From: Bacteroidales bacterium M7
GTDB taxonomy: Bacteria > Bacteroidota > Bacteroidia > Bacteroidales > Muribaculaceae
DNA: 21,730 nt
Assembly: GCA_001689515.1 (NCBI GenBank)
Contig: LUJR01000031.1
Span: forward strand, 1-21,730
Direction: 5' to 3'
The notes beneath the pieces are model-generated. The model did not search any database, was not told where the DNA came from, and worked only from the letters and a program-made list of their open reading frames with translations. Positions within the stretch are counted from its first letter, which is position 1. Every line of letters starts with the position of its first letter. Shown one piece after another: positions 1 to 6,978 of the stretch. The position numbers and the translations under genes are program-made.

Positions 1-50
1 ATTTTGCACTTGCTTGTTGACTCTACACAATATTCACTACCACATGTTGA

Positions 51-82
51 TTTTGCCAATCTCTCTTTTTTTCGTATTTTTG
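51..82 (+). promoter_or_regulatory. Bacteroidota-type promoter of the dideoxyhexose operon
   Basis: A -33 element TTTTG lies at 51-55 and a -7 element TATTTTTG at 75-82 (consensus TAnnTTTG), separated by 19 bp. Both match the housekeeping promoter form of Bacteroidota. Transcription should begin near position 87. This is downstream of the ATG at 84, which therefore cannot be the start codon of the first gene. No gene is visible in bases 1-146 apart from this promoter. Confidence 0.7.
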
Positions 83-146
83 CATGGGGAGTAATCCCCA
101 GACGAATACACCATTTTCCACTCCGACACAATTCCCTGGAAACCAA

Positions 147-1211
147 ATGATTACCCCCCCCCATTGCATTTCTGCTGCTTCACATGGCACCAAATCTGAC
201 AGGTCAACTCCTATAAAGCTGAGTATTGGCATTCCCACATTCAACCGTAATGCACATATTGGTAGGACTTTACGATCCATCCTTGCTCAAATCGGTCCAT
301 ACAAGGATGTGATAGAAATCATCGTCAGCGACAACCATTCCGATACTCCTGTCGAAAGTATTGTCAGATCATTATCTGATGAATTCGATATATCCGTCCG
401 ATACATATACCAGCCTGAAAATTTGGGACTCGAGCCTAATTTCCAATACCTAATAAACAATTCTTCGGGAGAATACATTCATCTGGTCGGAGACGATGAC
501 CTTCTCGCTCCGTTTTTCTACGCTACCTTCATGCCCTACATCATGCAGGGTGGCTATGGAATAATGATATGCGACTCTTTGGATGCCGATGCCGATATGC
601 ATTCCCTTACACATGACGGCGGCATGGAATTCAGGGATATGCTGATGATCCGCCCTTTCAGCGAACATATAATGCATGTCATGGCAAAAGGGGGACTTAT
701 AACAAACTGCATAATAAACCGCAAAGCATGGGAGGCAGGAGACGGACGAGATTATTCACCATATTTTCTCTACCAGACCTTCGCCCGTGAACTATTCGGA
801 GCCCAGAAACTCAACCTACCGTGCGTATATAGCGGCTTTCCGCTTGTAATCCAACGAGGAGGACGGCAGCATACATTTATAGGCGAGTTCTTTGATTCCA
901 TTGTACTCGGACGCCTTAATCTTTTCTATGATCTGGATAAGGCAGGCATCCCAGGATTATATCAAAACGTAGTCAACCGCTACTTCGGAACATTTCCATA
1001 TCCCCCAGAATTTGCAGAGATGGGGGCCAACCGTGCTCATTATTGCAAGACGTACCAACAATACCTCAGACATTTTACAGGAGACAAAGCCAGCTGGCTT
1101 AAGTTCTGGCTCAAAACTCCATGCTACGGATTCATGTTTCGTCATCAGAATACAGTAAAAAAATGGGGATGCCGTCTGCTGCATATACGTGCAATACTAT
1201 CAGGTAAATAA
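147..1211 (+). CDS. GT2 family glycosyltransferase, candidate dideoxyhexosyltransferase
   Basis: This is a 354-residue GT-A fold, family 2 glycosyltransferase, probably cytoplasmic or membrane-associated. It should transfer a sugar from a nucleotide donor to a lipid-linked O-antigen or capsule unit. The family signature IGIPTFNRN starts near residue 27, VSDNHSD is near 60-66, and the metal-binding acidic motif GDDDLL is near 115-120. The longer frame opens at ATG 84, but that codon abuts the -7 box and precedes the expected transcript start, so ATG 147 is chosen. A run of nine C follows directly after this start. The gene is first in an operon, 19 bp before rfbF. Because the operon makes a CDP-dideoxyhexose, a role like abequosyl- or tyvelosyltransferase (RfbV-like) is likely by context. 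The acceptor and exact sugar cannot be read from the sequence. Confidence 0.82.
   Translation: MITPPHCISAASHGTKSDRSTPIKLSIGIPTFNRNAHIGRTLRSILAQIGPYKDVIEIIVSDNHSDTPVESIVRSLSDEFDISVRYIYQPENLGLEPNFQYLINNSSGEYIHLVGDDDLLAPFFYATFMPYIMQGGYGIMICDSLDADADMHSLTHDGGMEFRDMLMIRPFSEHIMHVMAKGGLITNCIINRKAWEAGDGRDYSPYFLYQTFARELFGAQKLNLPCVYSGFPLVIQRGGRQHTFIGEFFDSIVLGRLNLFYDLDKAGIPGLYQNVVNRYFGTFPYPPEFAEMGANRAHYCKTYQQYLRHFTGDKASWLKFWLKTPCYGFMFRHQNTVKKWGCRLLHIRAILSGK
154..162 (+). repeat. C9 homopolymer at the 5' end of the glycosyltransferase gene
   Basis: Nine consecutive C residues span codons 3-6 counted from ATG 147. Losing one C puts the frame on a TAA after 22 codons. Gaining one C gives a TGA after 17 codons. 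The tract therefore has the geometry of a slipped-strand on/off switch. Whether its length actually varies cannot be seen from one sequence. Confidence 0.85.
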
Positions 1212-1230
1212 CTTCTCCTATAAAAATATT

Positions 1231-2016
1231 ATGGAGCAGATCAAAGCCGTGATATTGGCGGGTGGATATGGCACCCGCATTAGCGAAGAGAGTCACCTAC
1301 GACCTAAACCGATGGTCGAAATCGGAGGCAAGCCCATACTGTGGCATATCATGAAGCATCTCCACCACTATGGCATCAAAGAATTTATCATACTCGGTGG
1401 CTATAAGCAACAGATTATAAAGGAGTACTTCTTCAACTATTTCCTCCATACCTCTGACATAACCTTCGACTTTACATCCTCTGATCAGGTACAACTCGTC
1501 CATCGCCGCAATGCCGAGAAATGGAAAGTAACCGTCGTGGACACCGGGCTTGACACCATGACAGGCGGACGCATCCGTCGTGTACGCGATTATCTTGACA
1601 AAGACAAGCCTTTTCTGCTCACCTATGGCGACGGCGTGAGCGATGTCGACATATCCAGATTAATAGATTTCCACATTTCCAACGGACATATCGCTACCCT
1701 GACCGGTATACGCCCGGAAGGACGCTTCGGCGTAATGGACTTCACCGGCGACAACGTAAAGTCATTCCGTGAGAAAGCCACAGCAGACACAGGCTGGATA
1801 AATGGAGGCTTCTTCATTCTCGAACCTGAGGTAATAGATTACATAGACGGTGATACCACCATGTTCGAAAAAGAGCCGCTTGAACGCATCGCTGCCGACG
1901 GACAGCTCGACTGCTACCGCCACAACGGATTCTGGAAATGCATGGATACCCTCCGCGACAAAGAGGCTCTTGAGAAGATGTGGGCTGAAGGCAACGCTCC
2001 CTGGAAAGTATGGTAA
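1231..2016 (+). CDS. rfbF: Glucose-1-phosphate cytidylyltransferase
   Basis: RfbF (also called DdhA or AscA) joins CTP and alpha-D-glucose-1-phosphate to give CDP-glucose and pyrophosphate. This is the first committed step to CDP-3,6-dideoxyhexoses in the cytoplasm. The nucleotidyltransferase signature LAGGYGTR is at residues 9-16, followed by RPKPMVEIGGKP at 24-35, with the metal/sugar region TYGDG near 131-135. ATG 1231 gives 261 residues, close to the usual 257-260. The frame extends to an upstream codon at 1189, but that would overlap the preceding gene and add residues the family lacks. It sits 19 bp after the glycosyltransferase and 28 bp before rfbH, so it is almost certainly co-transcribed. 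Confidence 0.95.
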   Translation: MEQIKAVILAGGYGTRISEESHLRPKPMVEIGGKPILWHIMKHLHHYGIKEFIILGGYKQQIIKEYFFNYFLHTSDITFDFTSSDQVQLVHRRNAEKWKVTVVDTGLDTMTGGRIRRVRDYLDKDKPFLLTYGDGVSDVDISRLIDFHISNGHIATLTGIRPEGRFGVMDFTGDNVKSFREKATADTGWINGGFFILEPEVIDYIDGDTTMFEKEPLERIAADGQLDCYRHNGFWKCMDTLRDKEALEKMWAEGNAPWKVW

Positions 2017-2044
2017 GCACCATCATTCAACGAAAAAGCCAATT

Positions 2045-3388
2045 ATGACACAAAAAGAAGATCTTAAGAACAAAATACTTGACCTGACGCGTCAATACTA
2101 CGAACTTGAACATGGCAAGTCCAAGAAGTTCGTACCCGATGAAACCTTCGTCAACTATGGCGGAAGATATTTTGATGCCGAGGAGATGGTCAATCTCGTT
2201 GACTCCTCGCTTGACTTCTGGTTGACTGCCGGGCCATGGGCGTCAAAATTTGAGAAAGGGCTGGCAGAGTGGCTCGGGGTCAGATATTGTTCATTGACCA
2301 ACTCCGGCTCATCGGCAAACCTGTTGGCATTTTCTGCTCTCACAGCTCCCGAACTCGGTGACCGCCAGATACGCCGTGGCGATGAAATCATCACCGTCGC
2401 CTGTGGCTTTCCCACCACCGTCACCCCTGCCATACAATATGGAGCGGTACCTGTGTTCGTAGATGTAACCATACCGCAGTACAACATTGACGTGACTCGT
2501 CTGGAAGAAGCACTGTCTCCGCGCACCAAAGCAGTAATGATAGCCCACTCACTTGGCAATCCATTTGACCTCCAGGCTGTCAAATCATTTTGTGACAAGC
2601 ATAACCTATGGCTTGTAGAGGACAACTGCGATGCACTCGGATCAACGTACGAAATCGACGGCAAAATAAGCAAGACCGGCACAATAGGTGACATCGGAAC
2701 CAGCTCTTTCTATCCCCCTCATCACATGACCATGGGCGAGGGAGGTGCAGTCTACACCAATAATCCGCTACTCCATCGCCTTGTCAACTCGTATCGTGAC
2801 TGGGGACGCGACTGCTGGTGTATGGGCGGAGTCGACAACACATGCGGATGCCGATTTACAAAGCAATTCGGGCAACTGCCTGTCGGCTATGACCACAAGT
2901 ATGTCTACTCCCACTTCGGTTACAACCTCAAAGTCACCGACATGCAGGCTGCAATAGGATGCGCACAGCTCCGCAAGCTTGACAGCATAGTGGAAGCACG
3001 TCGACGCAATTTTGCCACGCTCCGTCAAGGTCTTGAAGGAACGCCGTGGCTGACCCTGCCAGAAGCCGCACCTAATAGCCATCCTTCATGGTTCGGTTTT
3101 CTGATTACGGTAGCCCCTGATGCCCCTTTCTCGCGCAACGATCTGGCAAAGCATCTTGAATCGCATAAAATACAGACCCGCAACCTCTTTGCCGGCAATC
3201 TCCTCCGTCACCCAGCATTCGAGCAGATGCGCCAGAGCGGCAAGGGATACAGAGTGGTGGGTGAACTCTCCAACACCGACCGTATAATGTCTGACACATT
3301 ATGGATCGGTGTCTATCCGGGTATGACTGCTGAGATGCTTCGCCACATGATTGACACAATCAAATCCTACGTAGCACAGTTTTCTTGA
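2045..3388 (+). CDS. rfbH: CDP-4-keto-6-deoxy-D-glucose 3-dehydrase (RfbH, E1)
   Basis: RfbH (DdhC, E1) is a PMP-dependent iron-sulfur enzyme that removes the C3 hydroxyl from CDP-4-keto-6-deoxyglucose, acting with a separate reductase. It has the aminotransferase-fold motif NSGSSAN at 86-92. At the position of the PLP lysine it has the His pair in PPHHMTMGEGG (His226-His227), the hallmark that separates this dehydrase from aminotransferases. Cys195, Cys257, Cys259 and Cys267 fit the [2Fe-2S] ligand pattern of the family (C-X-C-X7-C for the last three). ATG 2045 gives 447 residues, against about 437 in Salmonella. The frame is open back to 1850, inside rfbF, and that extension is rejected. 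The reductase partner (RfbI/DdhD, E3) is not in this window. Confidence 0.95.
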   Translation: MTQKEDLKNKILDLTRQYYELEHGKSKKFVPDETFVNYGGRYFDAEEMVNLVDSSLDFWLTAGPWASKFEKGLAEWLGVRYCSLTNSGSSANLLAFSALTAPELGDRQIRRGDEIITVACGFPTTVTPAIQYGAVPVFVDVTIPQYNIDVTRLEEALSPRTKAVMIAHSLGNPFDLQAVKSFCDKHNLWLVEDNCDALGSTYEIDGKISKTGTIGDIGTSSFYPPHHMTMGEGGAVYTNNPLLHRLVNSYRDWGRDCWCMGGVDNTCGCRFTKQFGQLPVGYDHKYVYSHFGYNLKVTDMQAAIGCAQLRKLDSIVEARRRNFATLRQGLEGTPWLTLPEAAPNSHPSWFGFLITVAPDAPFSRNDLAKHLESHKIQTRNLFAGNLLRHPAFEQMRQSGKGYRVVGELSNTDRIMSDTLWIGVYPGMTAEMLRHMIDTIKSYVAQFS

Positions 3389-3399
3389 AAACTCACCAC

Positions 3400-4482
3400 A
3401 TGGAACTTGACCTATTCAACGGCTTCTACCATGGCAAGACCGTCCTCATCACAGGCCACACGGGCTTTAAAGGCTCATGGCTTGCCGTATGGCTCCATAG
3501 CCTCGGAGCCAATGTTGTCGGCATCGGACTCGACCCTGCTACCGAACGTGACAATTTCGTCCTAACAGGCATCGGCGAACGCATCACCGCCGACATACGC
3601 GCCGATATACGTGACGGCGAGCAAATGAAAAGGATTTTTGCCCAATATGAACCCGAAATCGTATTTCATCTCGCAGCACAGCCATTGGTACGCCTTAGTT
3701 ACGAATGCCCTGTAGAGACCTACCAGATCAATGTCATGGGTACAATAAACATACTTGAGGCGATTCGTGCCACGCCGTCGGTCAAGGTTGGGGTGATGAT
3801 TACTACTGACAAGTGCTACGAAAACCGCGAGCAGCTGTGGGGGTATCGTGAAAACGAACCCATGGGAGGCTATGATCCCTATTCATCATCCAAAGGAGCG
3901 GCAGAAATCGCCATCGCATCATGGCGCAGAAGTTTCTTCAACCCGGAGAAATTCGATACACACGGCACAAGCATAGCGTCCGTACGCGCCGGCAATGTCA
4001 TCGGTGGCGGCGATTGGGCTCTTGACCGCATAGTCCCCGACTGCATCCGCGCCCTTGAAGCCGGACGAGACATAGAAATCCGCTCTCCTAAAGCCATACG
4101 TCCCTGGCAGCATGTCCTGGAACCTCTCTCGGGCTACTTGCTGCTTGCCAAGAAGATGTGGGAACACCCAACAGAATACTGCGAAGGCTGGAATTTCGGA
4201 CCCGAAGCTGACAGCATCAGCACAGTATGGGACGTAGCGACAAAAATCATCCGCGACTATGGCAGCGGCTCGCTTCGCGACATCTCCGATCCCGCCGCCC
4301 TCCATGAAGCATCGCTCCTCATGCTTGACATATCCAAAGGCCGCCACCGCCTCGGCTGGCAGCCACGCCTGAGCATTGACGACACCATACGCCTCACGGT
4401 CGACTGGTACAAAAACTATTCCGCCGAGTCTCCTCTTGGACTCTGCTTATATCAAATCCACAAATACGCACAGTCATGTTGA
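3400..4482 (+). CDS. rfbG: CDP-glucose 4,6-dehydratase
   Basis: RfbG (DdhB) is an NAD-dependent extended short-chain dehydrogenase. It converts CDP-glucose to CDP-4-keto-6-deoxyglucose, the substrate of RfbH. The Rossmann glycine motif GHTGFKG is at 19-25, TTDK at 135-138 carries the catalytic Thr-Asp region, and Tyr161/Lys165 form the YxxxK pair. ATG 3400 gives 360 residues, equal to the usual 359-360. An in-frame TTG at 3385 overlaps the stop of rfbH and is a less likely start. The gene begins 11 bp after rfbH and overlaps the next gene by 7 bp, suggesting translational coupling. The order F-H-G differs from the F-G-H order of the Salmonella rfb cluster. Confidence 0.95.
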   Translation: MELDLFNGFYHGKTVLITGHTGFKGSWLAVWLHSLGANVVGIGLDPATERDNFVLTGIGERITADIRADIRDGEQMKRIFAQYEPEIVFHLAAQPLVRLSYECPVETYQINVMGTINILEAIRATPSVKVGVMITTDKCYENREQLWGYRENEPMGGYDPYSSSKGAAEIAIASWRRSFFNPEKFDTHGTSIASVRAGNVIGGGDWALDRIVPDCIRALEAGRDIEIRSPKAIRPWQHVLEPLSGYLLLAKKMWEHPTEYCEGWNFGPEADSISTVWDVATKIIRDYGSGSLRDISDPAALHEASLLMLDISKGRHRLGWQPRLSIDDTIRLTVDWYKNYSAESPLGLCLYQIHKYAQSC

Positions 4483-5363
4483 GAGTATTACTGATAGGAG
4501 GCAGCGGCTTCATAGGAAAACATATAGCAAAAAAACTATATGGTATATATGATACCACAGTAGCCGACAAGCACATCGACAAAACTTATTTTGACTGCTT
4601 TCCCGATATCAGGAGGTATGAACTTGATTTGGCTGCTGAGCAAATACCTACCGACTGTCCTGAGCCGGATTTTATCATAAATTTGGCATCCATCGTAACA
4701 GCCTCACGGGACATGGACCTGTTTGACTCAATGATAACAGCCAATCTCAAAATCCTGCTGAATCTTTATGAACGGTTTAAAGAGACCGAACGCCTGAAGC
4801 TCTTCATCCAATTTGGCAGCTCCGAGGAATACGGACTCACCGAATCCCCTTATCGGGAAGATATGCGCGAGCAACCTGTATCCCCTTACGCTTTAGTCAA
4901 ACAGCTCACCACAAACACAACCATAATGCTATACCACAATTATGGTTTCCCGGCTATGGTAGTGAGACCAGGGAATCTGTTTGGTACTGGTCAGAACCCT
5001 GATAAATTCATCCCCTACGTCCTTTCTCAGTTAAAGAAAGAGCAGCCTCTCAAGGTGACACCATGCGAACAACGCAGAGACTTCATACACATTGATGATT
5101 TTTGTGAAGCGATAGATATCATACTCGCAAATCCCGCACAATGTGTTGGAGAAATCATGAATATAAGTTCAGGGACCAGCATTCCACTCAAAGATATAAT
5201 AGAGACACTAAGGCAGGCTACCGGCTCAACTTCCTCGGTACAGTACGGAGCCATACCCTACAGAAAAAATGAAGCGATGGATCTGCGCTGCGATACAACC
5301 AAGTTTGATCGCCTTAGAAAGAATCATCTCCTTGCATTGAGACTCAGACAAATGACAAAATGA
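4476..5363 (+). CDS. NAD(P)-dependent sugar reductase/epimerase, probable CDP-paratose synthase
   Basis: This 295-residue extended short-chain dehydrogenase has GGSGFIG at 8-14, GSSEEYG before the catalytic region, and the Tyr138/Lys142 pair in SPYALVKQ. RRDFIHIDDF and the C-terminal stretch beginning GAIPYRKNEAMDL resemble abequose and paratose synthases (RfbJ/RfbS). By pathway logic it would reduce the C4 keto group of the 3,6-dideoxy intermediate to give CDP-paratose, the substrate of the next gene's product. It overlaps rfbG by 7 bp and precedes the epimerase by 22 bp. The last 15 residues are short and lack the Gly-Trp-containing helix region usual at the end of this family, so a late frameshift or divergent tail is possible. 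Abequose synthase is an alternative, but the adjacent tyvelose epimerase argues for paratose. Confidence 0.75.
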   Translation: MLRVLLIGGSGFIGKHIAKKLYGIYDTTVADKHIDKTYFDCFPDIRRYELDLAAEQIPTDCPEPDFIINLASIVTASRDMDLFDSMITANLKILLNLYERFKETERLKLFIQFGSSEEYGLTESPYREDMREQPVSPYALVKQLTTNTTIMLYHNYGFPAMVVRPGNLFGTGQNPDKFIPYVLSQLKKEQPLKVTPCEQRRDFIHIDDFCEAIDIILANPAQCVGEIMNISSGTSIPLKDIIETLRQATGSTSSVQYGAIPYRKNEAMDLRCDTTKFDRLRKNHLLALRLRQMTK

Positions 5364-5385
5364 CAACTTCATCAACACTTCAAAC

Positions 5386-6402
5386 ATGAAATATCTCATA
5401 ACTGGCGGCTGCGGATTCATAGGCAGCAATCTGGCAGCAGAAGTCCTCCGTCGAGGAGAAGAGCTATACATAATGGACAATATGTTTCGCACAGGCAGCG
5501 ACATGAACCTGCAATGGCTAAGGAAACAGGGTAATTTCAAGTTTTATCCCCTTGACACCCGTAACTCCAATGACGTGGAGACAGTCATTCGTGAAGTCAA
5601 TCCCGACTACGTGTTCCATCTGGCTGGTCAGGTCGCAATGACAACCTCCATATCCAATCCGCGGCTCGATTTTGAAACAAATGCTATCGGCACATTCAAC
5701 CTGCTTGATTCAATACGCAAATACGCACCTTCCGCCGTCATACTCTACTCCTCGACCAATAAAGTCTACGGAGATTTTGAATACCTAAATTTTACCGAGT
5801 ATCCTACACGTTACGTCTGTGACAAATATCCATATGGGTTTCCTGAGGAAATCGGACTGGACTTTCACTCTCCATATGGATGCAGCAAAGGTACTGCCGA
5901 CCAATACCTACTGGACTTTCATCGCATCTACGGGGTAAAAAGCATAGTATTCCGTCACAGTTCCATGTACGGAAGCCACCAGCATGCCACTTATGACCAA
6001 GGATGGATCGGATGGTTCCTGCAAAAAGCTCTTGAAATAAAATCAGGAGAGGCAAACCAACCATTTACGATTTCAGGAAACGGCAAACAAGTGAGGGATG
6101 TTCTCCATGCTGATGACGTTGTGTCGCTTTATTTTGCGGCAAAAGACTGCGACAAGGCTTATGGTCAATCCTTCAATATCGGTGGCGGAATAGATAACAG
6201 TCTGTCTCTATTAGAACTATTTGACATGCTTGAGCATATTCTTGGCATCAAAATGGACTACAAGAAAATCGCATGGAGGGAAAGCGATCAGAAAGTATTC
6301 GTAGCTGACATCACAAAAGCTCGACAACTGATAGGATGGTCGCCTCGAGTCACAAAAGAAGAAGGGATACAGTCTATGCTTGGATGGCTTCAATCAAAAT
6401 AA
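5386..6402 (+). CDS. rfbE: CDP-paratose 2-epimerase (CDP-tyvelose epimerase)
   Basis: RfbE (Tyv) interconverts CDP-paratose and CDP-tyvelose by oxidation and reduction at C2 with bound NAD. The protein has 338 residues, the length I recall for the Salmonella Typhi enzyme. It shares long family-specific blocks: ITGGCGFIGSNLA (5-17), FHLAGQVAMTTSI, YSSTNKVYGD, HSPYGCSKG, FRHSSMYG and ATYDQGWIGWF. Thr124 and Tyr164/Lys168 supply the catalytic residues. The match to recalled tyvelose epimerase is much stronger than to generic GalE-like epimerases. It is the last gene of the + strand operon. Its stop lies only 7 bp from the end of the convergent DUF488 gene, and no terminator is visible between them. 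Confidence 0.92.
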   Translation: MKYLITGGCGFIGSNLAAEVLRRGEELYIMDNMFRTGSDMNLQWLRKQGNFKFYPLDTRNSNDVETVIREVNPDYVFHLAGQVAMTTSISNPRLDFETNAIGTFNLLDSIRKYAPSAVILYSSTNKVYGDFEYLNFTEYPTRYVCDKYPYGFPEEIGLDFHSPYGCSKGTADQYLLDFHRIYGVKSIVFRHSSMYGSHQHATYDQGWIGWFLQKALEIKSGEANQPFTISGNGKQVRDVLHADDVVSLYFAAKDCDKAYGQSFNIGGGIDNSLSLLELFDMLEHILGIKMDYKKIAWRESDQKVFVADITKARQLIGWSPRVTKEEGIQSMLGWLQSK

Positions 6403-6409
6403 TTCCGGG

Positions 6410-6769
6410 CTATAGGCGTGGGGCGAGCCAGGAGGCAAGGACTACGGCGTTGTTGTGTTCGGTGTCGCGGGAGGCGTAGAGGAGGACTATGTCGGGATGG
6501 GACTTTAGGGCGGCGGCGAGATGCGCGGCGGCGGGGTTGGAGTTGAGTTCTGCCTCGTAGCGGCTCTTGAATTCGTCCCAGCGCGCGTCGGGATCGGCGT
6601 GGTACCACTCACGCAGGTCGGTCGAAGGCGCTACGTCTTTGACCCACAGGTCATAATGGAATTTTTCTTTTGATTCGCCGCGCGGCCACAGACGATCCAC
6701 GAATACTCGGTATCCGCCGGTCGTGCCTGCCGGGTCTTCATAGACACGTTCTAATCTTATCTTTGACAT
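6410..6769 (-). CDS. DUF488 family protein (YeaO-like)
   Basis: This small protein of 119 residues has the DUF488 hallmark RVFVDRLWPRG (21-31), the central LREWYHADPDARWDEF block and the C-terminal LLYASRDTEHNNAVVLASWL segment. The family is widespread and has no established biochemical role. The length is normal for the short YeaO-type members. It reads toward the dideoxyhexose operon, with only 7 bp between the two stop codons, so the two transcripts must run into each other. Start at 6769 is the only sensible Met, and no Bacteroidota -7 box is visible directly upstream. Confidence 0.9.
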   Translation of the reverse strand: MSKIRLERVYEDPAGTTGGYRVFVDRLWPRGESKEKFHYDLWVKDVAPSTDLREWYHADPDARWDEFKSRYEAELNSNPAAAHLAAALKSHPDIVLLYASRDTEHNNAVVLASWLAPRL

Positions 6770-6796
6770 AATCTTAGTTTATTAACCGGAGGGCGT

Positions 6797-6889
6797 TGCA
6801 GAACTGCATTGAAACGCGTTCGTAGGGTCGCTACATGTAGCGACCCTACAATTTTGACTACGTTTGTTGCATAATTCCTGAGTTCTGCA
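6797..6889. repeat. Nested inverted repeat with a perfect 28-bp palindrome
   Basis: Bases 6822-6849 form a perfect palindrome starting GTAGGGTCGCTACA and ending in its complement. It is bracketed by TGCAGAACT (6797-6805) and AGTTCTGCA (6881-6889), so the 93-bp unit is itself an inverted repeat. It starts with GTAGGG and ends with CCCTAC like the larger repeat family of this window, but its core differs. It occupies the DUF488-glf intergenic region, where the divergent upstream sides of both genes lie. A MITE-like or REP-like element is the simplest reading. Confidence 0.7.
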
Positions 6890-6918
6890 GCCCATCCATT
6901 CGGAGTTTATTCATTTAT

Positions 6919-6931
6919 CCAAACGGTTTGG
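6919..6931. promoter_or_regulatory. 13-bp palindrome upstream of glf, possible operator
   Basis: CCAAACGGTTTGG is a perfect inverted repeat around a central G. It ends 31 bp before the -7 box of glf. The position suits a regulator site, but nothing identifies a binding protein, and a chance palindrome of this length is possible. Confidence 0.3.
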
Positions 6932-6962
6932 CGGTGATTAAAGTTTAATAGCGGATTTTTCT

Positions 6963-6970
6963 TATCTTTG
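6963..6970 (+). promoter_or_regulatory. -7 promoter element of glf
   Basis: TATCTTTG matches TAnnTTTG exactly and ends 8 bp before the glf ATG. No clean TTTG sits at the standard -33 spacing (TTTA at 6944-6947 is short by several bases). If used, the transcript would have a leader of only a few bases or none. Confidence 0.6.
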
Positions 6971-6978
6971 CAGACATC

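Noticed and set aside
1850..2044. 65-codon N-terminal extension of RfbH
   Set aside because: It is encoded within the rfbF coding region in another frame, and ATG 2045 gives the family length.
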